From assembly GCA_040755755.1 (NCBI GenBank), contig JBFLZW010000087.1, positions 1-64,000 on the forward strand: 64,000 nucleotides of DNA, read 5' to 3'. The stretch is from a bacterium (GTDB taxonomy: Bacteria > SZUA-182 > DTGQ01). Under the pieces are notes generated by a model. The model saw nothing but the letters and a program-made list of their open reading frames with translations. It did no database searches and had not been told where the DNA came from. The position numbers and the translations under genes are program-made. Each line of letters begins with the position of its first letter. The stretch's first letter is position 1. This document shows positions 42,316 to 51,606 of this stretch, piece by piece.

Positions 42316-43143
42316 ATGGATCATCCACATTATCGAACCGCCAGGCTGGTAGAGGTTCAACCGGAGACAGCGGATACCAGCTCCTATGAATTTATTCTGG
42401 AAGATGGGCAGGATTTGCGGTTTTCACCCGGACAGTTTAATATGCTTGGTCTTCCGGGTGCAGGGGAGGCAGCTCTCTCATTCAGCTCCCTTTCGGCACC
42501 GGGCAGCAGCCGGTTCGTTCATACTATCCGCAGGGCAGGAAACGTAACCGGCCTGATCGAGGAGCTTCAACCCGGCCAGAGACTGATGGTCAGGGGACCT
42601 TTCGGGAATGGCTGGCCCATTGAACAGGCCGTGGGGTGTGACATCCTGCTGGTTGCCGGCGGGATCGGGCTGGCACCCATCAGACCCTTGCTTCTCCATT
42701 GTCTGGAGAAGAGAAACCGGATCAGAAACCTGGTTTTGATCTTCGGGGCCAGAACACCTGGCGAGATGATCTTTCAGCAGGATCTGGCCACCTGGCAGGA
42801 GCAGGATGAGGTAACCACGATCTACTGCGTTGACCGGCTGAGCGGAGAATCCTCCCTGCCGCTGCGGCAGGGACTGGTGACCCACTTCATGGAAGGGCTG
42901 GGCCTCGATCTTCGAAACACGGTGGCCTGTATCTGCGGCCCGGAGATCATGATGCGCTTTGTGGCCCGCAACCTCATGCTGCAAGGATACCGGGAAGAGC
43001 GGATTTTCGTTTCGATGGAAAGAAGAATGCGCTGCGGCACTGCCCATTGCGGCCATTGCCAGATTGGTTCCAAATTTGTCTGCCAGGACGGGCCGGTCTT
43101 TTCTTATCCCGATATCCAGCGATTTGCGGATACGGTCTTATAG
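42316..43143 (+). CDS. hydG: [NiFe]-hydrogenase gamma subunit, FAD/NAD(P)-binding (HydG)
   Basis: A 275-aa ferredoxin-reductase-type flavoprotein. The FAD domain spans about 5-100 (FSPGQFNMLGLPG), the NAD(P) domain has LLVAGGIGLAPIRPLL (about 112-127), and the C-terminal [2Fe-2S] motif is RCGTAHCGHCQIGSKFVC (about 235-252). It exchanges electrons with NAD(P)(H). Whether NADP or NAD is preferred cannot be read reliably. It is part of the hydB-G-D-A operon. Confidence 0.9.
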   Translation: MDHPHYRTARLVEVQPETADTSSYEFILEDGQDLRFSPGQFNMLGLPGAGEAALSFSSLSAPGSSRFVHTIRRAGNVTGLIEELQPGQRLMVRGPFGNGWPIEQAVGCDILLVAGGIGLAPIRPLLLHCLEKRNRIRNLVLIFGARTPGEMIFQQDLATWQEQDEVTTIYCVDRLSGESSLPLRQGLVTHFMEGLGLDLRNTVACICGPEIMMRFVARNLMLQGYREERIFVSMERRMRCGTAHCGHCQIGSKFVCQDGPVFSYPDIQRFADTVL

Positions 43144-43194
43144 AAATATGTCAGGCAGGGCAGGGCGCAGAACAAAAGACAGGGAGTCAGGATC

Positions 43195-43992
43195 ATGCTG
43201 ATGAAAAAAAAGAAACTCCGGCTGGGAGTCTTTAAATATAGCTGTTGTGCAGGGTGTGAATTTGAACTGATCTATTTTCAGAAACATATTCAGGAAACGT
43301 TCGACAATTCGGAAGTTGTCTATTTCCGGATGGGGGAGAGCGGCGGATCGGAGGATGGTCCCTTCGATCTTGTCCTGATCGATGGAGCCATTACCGAGGC
43401 CTGGCAGGCGGACCAGTTGAAAAGGGTGCGTCAGGCCACCAGGTTCCTGCTTCCGATTGGCTCCTGCGCGGTCAATGGAGGAATTCCGGCTATCAAGAAC
43501 CATACCTCGGAACTGGAGATGGAAAAAAGAGTCTATCAGGATATTACCCCTGTTCATTCCATGAAGACCCATCCGGTGGATGATTATGTCCAGGTAGATG
43601 GGTATATCAAGGGGTGCCCTATAGGCAGGAGGGACCTGTACGAGGCTTTCACTTCTCTGCTGCTGGGGAAAAAACCTGATTTTTTCAACTATTCAGTCTG
43701 TGTGGAGTGCAAGATCAGGGGAAATACCTGTGTGCTGGTATCCTACGGCTGGCCCTGCATGGGGCCGGTCACCAATGCAGGCTGCGGAGCCTTATGTCCA
43801 TCCTATAACCGTGCCTGCTACGCCTGCTGGGGTCCGATGGAAGATGCCAACGCACCGGCCCTGGCCCGGCAGTTTGAAGCGATGGGCCTGACCCCGGATG
43901 ATATATTCCGCAGATTCACCCAGTATGGATCACCAAAACCGGAATTCCGCAGGGGAGCAGAACTCTATGGATCGACAACAAAACCCTTCTAA
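43195..43992 (+). CDS. hydD: [NiFe]-hydrogenase small (delta) subunit (HydD)
   Basis: A 265-aa small subunit. The proximal cluster cysteines are C18-x2-C21 (CAGCE), with IGSCA and KGCPIG. The C-terminal part carries further cysteines (CVECKIRGNTC, CGALCPSYNRACYAC) for medial and distal [4Fe-4S] clusters. There is no Tat signal, so the enzyme is cytoplasmic. The gene overlaps hydA by 26 bp. Confidence 0.92.
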   Translation: MLMKKKKLRLGVFKYSCCAGCEFELIYFQKHIQETFDNSEVVYFRMGESGGSEDGPFDLVLIDGAITEAWQADQLKRVRQATRFLLPIGSCAVNGGIPAIKNHTSELEMEKRVYQDITPVHSMKTHPVDDYVQVDGYIKGCPIGRRDLYEAFTSLLLGKKPDFFNYSVCVECKIRGNTCVLVSYGWPCMGPVTNAGCGALCPSYNRACYACWGPMEDANAPALARQFEAMGLTPDDIFRRFTQYGSPKPEFRRGAELYGSTTKPF

Positions 43993-45262
43993 ACCCAAGA
44001 TCATAACTATCGATTATCTGGCCCGGACCGAAGGCGAAAGCGACCTGGTGGTAAAGCTCGAAGACAGCGATGTCAAGGAGGTCAGATTGAAAGTTTTCGA
44101 GCCACCCCGGTTTTTCGAGGGATTTTTGGTCGGTCGAAAATATAGTGAGGCAGGAGACATTGTCTCCCGCATTTGCGGCATCTGCCCCATTTCCCACATG
44201 ACCACATCCCTCCAGGCGGTCGAGGATGCAATGGGTATTGTACCAAGCGTTCAGACCAAGCGGCTTCGCAGGCTGATGTGCGTGTCTCAGGTAGTGGCCA
44301 GCCATATTATCCACCTCTATATGCTTGCCCTGCCCGACTATTACGGGTATCCGGGATTTCCCGAGATGATGCATAAGTTCGAGAAGGAAACCAATTACTT
44401 TCTCAAAATGAAGGATGCACTCAACAACGTGGCCGAGCAGATCGGCGGACGGCCTCTCCATCCTGTCTCCATGGTGGTCAACGGCTTTACCAGGGTTCCG
44501 GCCAGGGAAACCCTGCTTTCCCTGGCTGACGGAATCAGGGCCGTATTGCCTATGGCTCATTATACCGCCCGGATGATAAGCGGCCTTTCATATCCTGACC
44601 TGGAAACGGAAGCCGAGTTTGTGTCTCTTCGAAAAGAGGATGAATACGGCTCAGAATATGCCATCAACGAAGGACGGCTGGTTTCCTCAAATGGGCTGAA
44701 CCTGGAAATTCACAGCTACTCTTCCGCCTTTCATGAAGAGGAGCAGGAGTACGCTCATACCAAAAAATCTTTCCTGAGGGGAGGGAGCACGGTTATGTCG
44801 GGTGCCCTGGCCAGAGTAAATCTCAAGTTCGACCAGTTCCACGAGGAGACCAAAGACCTGGCCCGGGAAATAGGCTTCAGCGTGCCGGATAAAAATCCTT
44901 TCCATAACAATGTGGCTCAGGCTTTGGAAATCTACGATGGAATGCTGGAGAGCATTAAACTCCTTTCGGAAATCAATCCCCACCGGGAAGAGCCTGCGGT
45001 GAAAATCAGGGCAGGGGAGGGCATGGCAATTACCGAGGCACCAAGAGGGCTTCTCATGCACAGCTATGTCATCAACCGGCAGGGGGTAATCGAGAAGGCC
45101 AATCTGGTTACTCCCACTTCTCATAACTTTGCCAATATCGAAAAGGACATTCGCGCATTGGCCTTACGATACGCACACAGCGATGATGAGGATGCCCTTC
45201 GGTTGAAATGCGAGCAGCTCGTCCGGGCGTATGACCCGTGCTTTTCCTGCTCCGTGCATTGA
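43967..45262 (+). CDS. hydA: [NiFe]-hydrogenase large subunit (HydA), no C-terminal extension
   Basis: The ATG at 43967 has GGGGAG about 9 nt upstream and overlaps hydD; the frame is open to 43898. The 431-aa product has the L1 motif RICGICPISH (68-77) and the L2 motif DPCFSCSVH (423-431). The four Ni-binding cysteines are present. The stop codon follows His431 directly, so there is no peptide for the usual maturation endopeptidase to remove. Gene set and motifs fit a bidirectional group 3b cytoplasmic hydrogenase (sulfhydrogenase type). No hyp maturation genes lie in the window. Confidence 0.92.
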   Translation: MDRQQNPSKPKIITIDYLARTEGESDLVVKLEDSDVKEVRLKVFEPPRFFEGFLVGRKYSEAGDIVSRICGICPISHMTTSLQAVEDAMGIVPSVQTKRLRRLMCVSQVVASHIIHLYMLALPDYYGYPGFPEMMHKFEKETNYFLKMKDALNNVAEQIGGRPLHPVSMVVNGFTRVPARETLLSLADGIRAVLPMAHYTARMISGLSYPDLETEAEFVSLRKEDEYGSEYAINEGRLVSSNGLNLEIHSYSSAFHEEEQEYAHTKKSFLRGGSTVMSGALARVNLKFDQFHEETKDLAREIGFSVPDKNPFHNNVAQALEIYDGMLESIKLLSEINPHREEPAVKIRAGEGMAITEAPRGLLMHSYVINRQGVIEKANLVTPTSHNFANIEKDIRALALRYAHSDDEDALRLKCEQLVRAYDPCFSCSVH

Positions 45263-45267
45263 GCCTG

Positions 45268-46782
45268 TCAGGGACGTTTCTCCAGGGCAAAGAGAAAGAA
45301 GCTGCACTTTTTAAACTGCCGGGTGCCTAACAGCTTATAATTTTTCTCCAGGTGCTGGAGAAATTCCTGAGAGGGATATTTGTGGCCGATGAGATACCAT
45401 AAAAACCTTTTCCCGGATCCTTGCGCCAGAGCTTCGAAGGCCGGAATATCTTCCGCATTCTCATAGATGTGGCTGACCCTGAAGGGACTGGCTGCCTGCT
45501 GAAAGTAGTAGTCGAAATAACCGGCATTCCAGGCGCTGGCAATAATCAGGGACTGATCGCTGATCTCTTTGTTTTCCAGGACCACGTCAGCCACTTCGCG
45601 AAACTGGTCCTTGGTTATCCGGTAATAATACTCGTTTGTAAGTAAAAGACTCGAACACCCGGCGATGACAACGGCTGCCAGCAGGGCAGCCGACAGGTCT
45701 TTATTCTTTATGCTGGTTATCCCTCTGGCCATCATCAGTATCAGGGGAGGGAGGATGATAATCGTATTCCTGTCTGTCAGAACCGGGGTTGACAGGATCG
45801 ACCGGGCATAAGCTGTAACCAGGGGAACTATCACCCAGACCAGGACAAGTGCTGATCGGTTGAACCCGGGTTGGGTATCGTTTTCCCCTTCATTTTTCCG
45901 GAAATACCAGAAACAAAAAAGGCACAGCGAAGCAAGGAGGAAAAAAGTCTCGCTCCTGCCCCAATACTCGTGAAAATACTGGATGAAAAAATCGACACGC
46001 GGTCTGGGTATCCATGTTTCGGCAAGCTGCATCTTGGCTCTGATGACTGAAATCTGCGGCAGATAGAGGATACCGATACCAAGCTGACTGGCCAGTATCT
46101 TCAGATAACCTTTCTCTCCTCTGCGGCCTCCATAGGCAAGCGCCATCAGGATAAAGACAAATTGGGAAAAGAGAACCAGGATTCCAAAGTAATGCGTGTA
46201 GATCAGCATGGTGGTGGAGAGAATATACAGGATATATGAAAGAACCAGACCGCTCTGACTGCGTGAGGCCGTGCTCTGGGGCTGAATTTTCAGGAAAAAC
46301 AGATATGAGCAGATTGACAGCAGAAGCAGCAGGCTGTAGCTTCTCACCTCCTGGGAATAGTAAATGCCGAACTGGGAGATCGCGAGGATCAGGGCGCTGA
46401 TCAGGGCCTCCCGCGCGGTGTACAGCGTGCGGCCAAGGAAAAAGATGGCCGCGATAGCGAGTACTCCGAAAAGGGCGGATAATGCCCTGACCGAAAATGG
46501 ACTGCTTCCGATATTTTTTCGCCACAGATAGAGCAGGCAGTAGTAGAGCGGCGGATGAACATCCGATTTGCTCGATTCGATTACTTCACCCAGGCTGTTG
46601 AAATCAGTCCTGACCACGCTGCTCAGCTCGTCGTTCCACAGCGATTGATAATCCAGTTTCGCAAACCGGAGTATTCCTCCGATCAGGATGATAACCAGGA
46701 GGAACATGATGGTTCTGTTACCTTTGTCTTTCCCGTTACCTGTGTTTTGGGTATCCAATGACTTTCCGGTATGTTCTGCCAT
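45268..46782 (-). CDS. Glycosyltransferase family 39-like membrane protein
   Basis: A 504-aa multi-spanning protein with the early luminal acidic motif LWNDELSSVVR and SDVHPPLYYCLLYLWRK, typical of ArnT/PMT-type (GT-C) enzymes that use lipid-linked sugars. About 11-12 membrane helices precede a soluble tail. It ends 5 bp from the hydA stop, in convergent orientation. The acceptor is unknown. Confidence 0.82.
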   Translation of the reverse strand: MAEHTGKSLDTQNTGNGKDKGNRTIMFLLVIILIGGILRFAKLDYQSLWNDELSSVVRTDFNSLGEVIESSKSDVHPPLYYCLLYLWRKNIGSSPFSVRALSALFGVLAIAAIFFLGRTLYTAREALISALILAISQFGIYYSQEVRSYSLLLLLSICSYLFFLKIQPQSTASRSQSGLVLSYILYILSTTMLIYTHYFGILVLFSQFVFILMALAYGGRRGEKGYLKILASQLGIGILYLPQISVIRAKMQLAETWIPRPRVDFFIQYFHEYWGRSETFFLLASLCLFCFWYFRKNEGENDTQPGFNRSALVLVWVIVPLVTAYARSILSTPVLTDRNTIIILPPLILMMARGITSIKNKDLSAALLAAVVIAGCSSLLLTNEYYYRITKDQFREVADVVLENKEISDQSLIIASAWNAGYFDYYFQQAASPFRVSHIYENAEDIPAFEALAQGSGKRFLWYLIGHKYPSQEFLQHLEKNYKLLGTRQFKKCSFFLFALEKRP

Positions 46783-46922
46783 ATAATTCCAGCAATCCTT
46801 TCTATTTTTTTACCCTACTATACTACACAATGAGTTTCCAAGGCAAGGCAGCATCAGCAGCAGTAGAGATAAATGTTTCGCATCCGAGTCATTATCAGAA
46901 TTCGAGGTATAATAATGAAAAG

Positions 46923-47270
46923 TTATGTTTTGAATTGCAGGTCTGTTGAAGTGTCTTTTTTTGCTTTTACCTGGATAAAAACCTGGTAGAGAGAGTAGAG
47001 AGATTCGATTGAAATCCAGATTAAGACAAAAGCGCCTACAAGCATAAATACATGGCGCTCCTGATATTTATCTGGAGTGAGAAGAACTCCGGGGGATATT
47101 AATATCTCATATAACATGTTGCAGGCAGCAGTGATGCCTGTACATGATAAAATTATTTTTATCGCACTATTGAGGTCTGGTCTTATGTTATCACGTGAAC
47201 AACAATAAAGATAATACCCAATTAAAGCAAATCCAATACATACACCCAAAAACCAATGACAGGGGGTCAT
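46923..47270 (-). CDS. Small hypothetical four-helix membrane protein
   Basis: A roughly 115-aa protein with about three to four hydrophobic helices (FLGVCIGFALIGYYLYCC, IKIILSCTGITAACNMLYEIL, VFMLVGAFVLIWISIESLY) and a basic C-terminus. The ATG at 47270 is preferred over the TTG directly before it. No family is recognised. It follows a 58-aa membrane protein by 16 bp on the same strand. Confidence 0.5.
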   Translation of the reverse strand: MTPCHWFLGVCIGFALIGYYLYCCSRDNIRPDLNSAIKIILSCTGITAACNMLYEILISPGVLLTPDKYQERHVFMLVGAFVLIWISIESLYSLYQVFIQVKAKKDTSTDLQFKT

Positions 47271-47286
47271 CAAAAAACCATACTAG

Positions 47287-47463
47287 TTAATTATTCTCAT
47301 TTTTTAAATTTTTTTTCCATAAATTCGCTATATGATAATCTGATCCGACCAGAAATCCTAATATCCCCCCAATCAGTACTCCCCAAGGGTAAAATATTTT
47401 CCCGCCGAGGAAAGCCCCACCACTAATACAAGCTAAAATTATGGTTGACCTATGTTCTTTCAT
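47287..47463 (-). CDS. 58-aa glycine-rich small membrane protein
   Basis: A short ORF with AAGGA 9 nt before the ATG at 47463. The product (MKEHRSTIILACISGGAFLG...) has a single Gly-rich hydrophobic stretch (GVLILGGILGFLVG-like, about 28-41) and a Lys/Asn-rich tail. It is probably co-transcribed with the 46923-47270 gene. No family recognised; both genes could be an AT-rich accessory pair. Confidence 0.45.
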   Translation of the reverse strand: MKEHRSTIILACISGGAFLGGKIFYPWGVLIGGILGFLVGSDYHIANLWKKNLKNENN

Positions 47464-47688
47464 AAATTATTATCCTTAGTTTTAATAAATTAATATTTAA
47501 ATACATTGCGGTTTCCTATTTAAGAAGACGGAAAACATATTTTTCTCTTATCGTAGTTTTTAGCTTGTATATAGTATACACAGATAAAAAATCTGATGTC
47601 AAATTAAAATACAAAAAATTTGATACTAAAAATATTAAATAATGACAGATGGACGGACTTTTCTCCCTGCAAAACCTGCGGGGACAAG
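47464..47688. other. AT-rich stretch without gene
   Basis: Strongly AT-rich sequence between the small membrane genes and the MITE-like element. No supported feature beyond a probable promoter for 47463. Confidence 0.35.
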
Positions 47689-47811
47689 CTTAATATTACA
47701 ACGAGACTTTTTCCTTTCCCCTCACATAAGAGGAGTGGTTAGAGGACTCCAGGGGGTGATGTATTATGACCATTCCTCTTTCATTAAGTGAAAGTCTCGT
47801 TGTAATATTAA
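47689..47811. mobile_element. 123-bp MITE-like palindromic element
   Basis: Perfect 22-bp terminal inverted repeats (47689-47710 and 47790-47811, outer end CTTAATATTACAACGAGAC) enclose about 79 bp. An inner near-palindrome (AGAGGAGTGGT / ACCATTCCTCT) makes the whole element foldable. There is no coding capacity and no clear target duplication. It lies directly before a broken gene. Confidence 0.7.
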
Positions 47812-47817
47812 GAGTGT

Positions 47818-48116
47818 ATGCTACAAGGACAGAAACAACTTTTTATCAACCGGGAATTGGTGAAACAATGCTTCGGCAACACCTGCACGTATCGAGGTGA
47901 TTCTTATCCTGACGGATTTGAATACTCCATCAAGTACAAGAGTTCAAAAGGTGAATCCCTGGCAACGCCCCCTTTACCACGTGTTATTCTCCAACCAGTG
48001 ATCAGGATGGAGACGGGATTGTTGATGCCGGGGATAACTGTCCTTTCTCACCGAACCCTGATCAGCAGGACATTGATAATTTCATTTGCGGCACTAGTTG
48101 GCATCGGCGCTCTCAC
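47818..48116 (+). pseudogene. Remnant of a thrombospondin-type-3 / calcium-binding repeat gene
   Basis: One frame reads GNTCTYRGDSYPDGFEYSI. A different frame from about 47958 reads DQDGDGIVDAGDNCPFSPNP-DQQD (48000 onward), a textbook type-3 repeat. A frameshift therefore separates the halves, and no full-length ORF or signal peptide remains. The remnant runs into the 3' end of the convergent chemoreceptor gene and starts just after the MITE-like element. Confidence 0.6.
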
Positions 48117-50136
48117 TGAGTTGAAATTTATCGACAATTGACACCATATTCTGAGCATTGCCGGCGTTTTGCTGGGTGACTCTGCTGATATTGAATAATG
48201 CCTGGTTAATCTGCTCGATCCCTTTGACCTGTTCTTCGGAGGCCAGGGATATCTCCTGAACCATATCGCTGGCTTTGCAGATACGATTGGAGACCTCGGA
48301 AAAAATTGTGCTTGTTGTACTGAGCAGGGTATGGCCATTTTCGATTTCCCTGACTGTTTTCTCGATTATTTCCGCCGTGTTTTTTGCAGCTTCCGAAGCC
48401 CTCATGGCCAGGTTCCTCACCTCATCCGCTACCACGGCAAAACCGGCTCCGGACTCTCCCGCTCTGGCTGCTTCAACTGCGGCATTCAGGGCCAGCAGAT
48501 TGGTTTGAAAAGCAATCTCGTCAATTGTTTTAATAATGTTTTTCGTCTTTTGGCTGGCATCGGAAACATGCTTCATGGACTCGGTCAATTCGATCATAGC
48601 TGTATTGGCCTGCCCGATGGTTTCTTTCGTTTCCGACATCAATATATTGCCCTGGCTGGCATTTTCAGCATTTTGCTTTGTCATGGCCGTTATTTCTTCC
48701 AGAGAAGCGGAAGTCTGCTCCAGCGATGCAGCCTGCTCGGATGATCCATCTGACAGGCTCCTGGAGGCGGCGACGATTTCACCGATGGTCTTTTTGAGAT
48801 ATATGCCCATCTGCCGGAGTGATAAGGCCAATTGACCGACTTCATCCCTGCTTTCAACTTCAATATCGGTACCATCGAGGTTCCCGGAGCTGATCCGTTC
48901 GGCAAATTCGGAACAGGCCCGTAAGGGAGTGGTAATTTTTTTGGCCATAATCCAGAACGCGAAGAACGCAATAATGGAAACAATTAAGCTAACAGCCATT
49001 ATTTTCAAGAAGATACCTTTGATCTGGCCTCTCAGGGCGGATGCTTTTTCAGCTACCGCTACATCTATGGAATCGATATAAACACCAGTGCCGATTATCC
49101 AGCCAAGGGGCTTATATAGCCTGACATACGACAATTTAGGCTGTTCTTGTGTCAGCCCGTCTTTAGTAGGCTTGGGCCAGAGGTAATCCACAAATCCTTC
49201 GCCATCTTTGGCGCACACATCGACAAAGGCTGCGAAAAGGTTTTTCTTCTCCCCCAGGGCACAGTTGTATTTTGCATCATCCAGAACCTTCCCATCAAGC
49301 TCCGGCACCGTAGGATGCATTATCATCCTGGGATATGGCCGTCCCATATCGTTTATCCAGAAGTAGCCGATCTTGTTGTCATATCTCATTTTACCGATAT
49401 CTATCTTTACTTTCTCGATAGCATCCCGGACAGCGTCATCCACATATATGCCGGTGCCGATTATCCACCCCCAGTCGGGAATCAGTCTGACATAGGACAA
49501 TTTGGGCTGCTCCTGGGTCAGCCCGCCTTTAGTAGGCTTGGGCCAGAGGTAATCCACAAACCCTTCGCCATCTTTGGCGCACACATCGACAAAGGCTGCG
49601 AAAAGGTTTTTCTTCTCCCCCAGGGCACAGTTGTATTTTGCATCATCCAGAACCTTCCCATCAAGGTCCGGCACCGTAGGATGCATTATCATCCTGGGAT
49701 ATGGCCGTCCCATATCGTTTATCCAGACATAACCCGTTCCCTGCGCATAGCGGATCCTTCTGACATTTTCAATCGCCCGCTGCTGTGCCTGTTCAAGTGT
49801 CAGATCACCCTTTGCAACTAAGGATTTTGCATCCTCGATAAAATCATTGGCAACGTCGATAATATTTTTTAACTCCTGGCCATATCTCTTTTGGAGATAT
49901 TCTCTGTCCTGAGCATGCTGGTAATTCGAGTTGACGGTTTCAAAGGCGATATCAATATAGTTTTTCAGGGTCTCTTTTACTTTATTCAGTTCTTCCGCTC
50001 TAAATTCTTCGATTTCCGTTTCAACATTTTTTTTCACGGTGTGAACTAAAGATAAGGAAATGAGCAGGGAGGACATCGCCATCACTGAACATAAAATAAT
50101 CAGGAATTTCCAATGCATTTTGATATTTTTCAGCAT
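48094..50136 (-). CDS. Methyl-accepting chemotaxis protein with duplicated Cache segment
   Basis: The ATG at 50136 has AAGGAG 6 nt upstream; the open frame extends to 50226. The 680-aa product has an N-terminal TM (about 8-30) and a periplasmic region with two tandem Cache-type modules containing nearly identical segments (each with [14 protein letters not shown] and [13 protein letters not shown]). TM2 (about 390-410), HAMP, and a signalling domain with hairpin tip [21 protein letters not shown] follow. The conserved Cache cores are those of small-organic-acid sensors. No CheR-tethering pentapeptide is at the C-terminus. No other che genes are linked. Confidence 0.92.
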   Translation of the reverse strand: MLKNIKMHWKFLIILCSVMAMSSLLISLSLVHTVKKNVETEIEEFRAEELNKVKETLKNYIDIAFETVNSNYQHAQDREYLQKRYGQELKNIIDVANDFIEDAKSLVAKGDLTLEQAQQRAIENVRRIRYAQGTGYVWINDMGRPYPRMIMHPTVPDLDGKVLDDAKYNCALGEKKNLFAAFVDVCAKDGEGFVDYLWPKPTKGGLTQEQPKLSYVRLIPDWGWIIGTGIYVDDAVRDAIEKVKIDIGKMRYDNKIGYFWINDMGRPYPRMIMHPTVPELDGKVLDDAKYNCALGEKKNLFAAFVDVCAKDGEGFVDYLWPKPTKDGLTQEQPKLSYVRLYKPLGWIIGTGVYIDSIDVAVAEKASALRGQIKGIFLKIMAVSLIVSIIAFFAFWIMAKKITTPLRACSEFAERISSGNLDGTDIEVESRDEVGQLALSLRQMGIYLKKTIGEIVAASRSLSDGSSEQAASLEQTSASLEEITAMTKQNAENASQGNILMSETKETIGQANTAMIELTESMKHVSDASQKTKNIIKTIDEIAFQTNLLALNAAVEAARAGESGAGFAVVADEVRNLAMRASEAAKNTAEIIEKTVREIENGHTLLSTTSTIFSEVSNRICKASDMVQEISLASEEQVKGIEQINQALFNISRVTQQNAGNAQNMVSIVDKFQLSESADAN
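49075..49726. repeat. 366-bp-period direct duplication inside the chemoreceptor gene
   Basis: Copies at about 49075-49360 and 49441-49726 are nearly identical at DNA level, including synonymous positions. The period of 366 bp equals 122 codons. Confidence 0.88.
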
Positions 50137-50339
50137 ATCCAGCTCCTTATGCCTCTTGTGAAATGTAGCGTTCATCCACGTGCCCAAATGGTGACTCTCA
50201 TCTGGCGTAAATCTTGATATTCCCAATAACCATACTTTTCTTATCGAGTAAACCTTTATCCTGCTTGGGTAGACTCACATACCTGCAAAATTCGATCTAC
50301 CTGAATCCAGAGCGAACGACTTATACATGGTAAGCTCCA

Positions 50340-51606
50340 GCGTTTTTCCCCTGAATTTTTGTAACTACTCAGGCATAGGCAGGAGATGGTTATAGTTTTC
50401 ATGATTTTTGTAGATTATCCGATAAGGTATAAAGGAGAGATGAAAAAGTAATTGAATATGAAAAGCGTCAAGTATTTGATATTGCCCCTATTCGGGTGGA
50501 AGTGACGGAGCATCGGGCAGAAATCAAGGATTGCCCTCATTGTGGTAAACGCAACAGGGCAGAGTTTCCATCCGAGGTGAGCCAGCCAGTACAGTATGGG
50601 AGTGGCATCAAGGCATGGGCTGTGTATTTCAACCAGTATCATTTTATCCCACTGGAGCGTACGTGTGAGATCTTTGAGGATCTGGTTGATCATCGGCTTT
50701 GCGAGGCATCTGTGTTGCAGGCGAATACAGAGTTGGCAGAGTGTGTAAAACCAGCTTGTGAGGCGATCAAGCAGCGGTTGATAGCATCTGAGGTGGTCAA
50801 CTTTGATGAATCCGGCTTACGAGTAGAAGGCAAGCTTAACTGGCTGCATGTGGCCAGTACTGCAAAACTTACTTATTACCAGGTCCATCGCAAGAGGGGT
50901 AAAGAGGCAATGGATCAGATAGGTATCTTGCCTGAATTTAAAGGAGTTGCCGTTCATGACCACTGGGCACCGTATTCTAACTACGACCAATGCCGTCATA
51001 GTCTGTGTAATGCTCATCATTTACGAGAGCTTATCTTCATTCATGAGTGCTACCACCAGGAATGGGCAGAGCAGATGAAGGAGCTGCTGGTGGAGATTAA
51101 AGGGCAAGTGGATCATAGCCGTCTACAAAGCAATCAGCTCAATCCCAAAGAGGTTGAAAAGTTTGAAACCATTTATAGTAAGCTTATTGAGAAAGGATTA
51201 GAGGTCAATCACCCTCCTCCCCAGGAGCAGGTGCCAAAAAAGAAAAGAGGCAAGGTCAAGCAATCTCCCCCTAAAAACCTCCTTGACCGATTAAAGGAGC
51301 ACAAACAGCAGGTGCTGACCTTTATGTATGACTTCCGTGTACCTTTTGATAACAATCAGGGAGAAAGGGATGTCCGGATGGTGAAAGTCAAGCAGAAAGT
51401 GTCAGGTTCTTTCCGAACACGAGAAAGAGCAGATAATTTCTGTTGTAGTCGTAGTTATATCTCTACAGTAAGGAAAAATAGTCTCAGGGTCATCGATGCT
51501 ATCAAAGATGCTTTCAAGGGAGTTCTCTTTATCCCCTCCCTCGTCGAATAAATCTCAATGAATCTCTATATCCAGGCTGAGTAGTTACGAATTTTTAAAA
51601 AAACGC
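50340..51606 (+). mobile_element. Internally deleted IS66-like element
   Basis: Both ends share an outer GCGTTTTT and an inner GTAACTACTCAG in inverted orientation (50340-50373 and 51577-51606). Only a 5'-truncated tnpC lies inside; tnpA and tnpB are absent. No 8-bp target duplication is visible. Exact outer boundaries are uncertain. Confidence 0.65.
50442..51551 (+). pseudogene. IS66-family transposase TnpC, 5'-truncated
   Basis: The frame is open from the codon after TAA at 50433-50435 and reads DEKVIEYEKRQVFDIAP... before the GTG at 50496. The zinc-finger segment CPHCGKRNRAEFP and the DDE core are present (VNFDESGLRVEG, AVHDHWAPY, NNQGERDVRMVKVKQKVSG). The N-terminal coiled coil and leading region of intact TnpC (normally about 450-520 aa) are missing. 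An ATG after GGAG near 50442 is out of frame. The 351-aa ORF from 50496 may be expressed, but it is unlikely to transpose alone. Confidence 0.8.

Noticed and set aside
41188-42360. 390-aa minus-strand open frame
   Set aside because: Lies fully opposite hydB, whose cysteine motifs are unmistakable; composition is typical of a shadow frame.
47689-47811. CRISPR-like repeat
   Set aside because: Only two arms, in inverted orientation, with no spacer series; a MITE-like element fits better.
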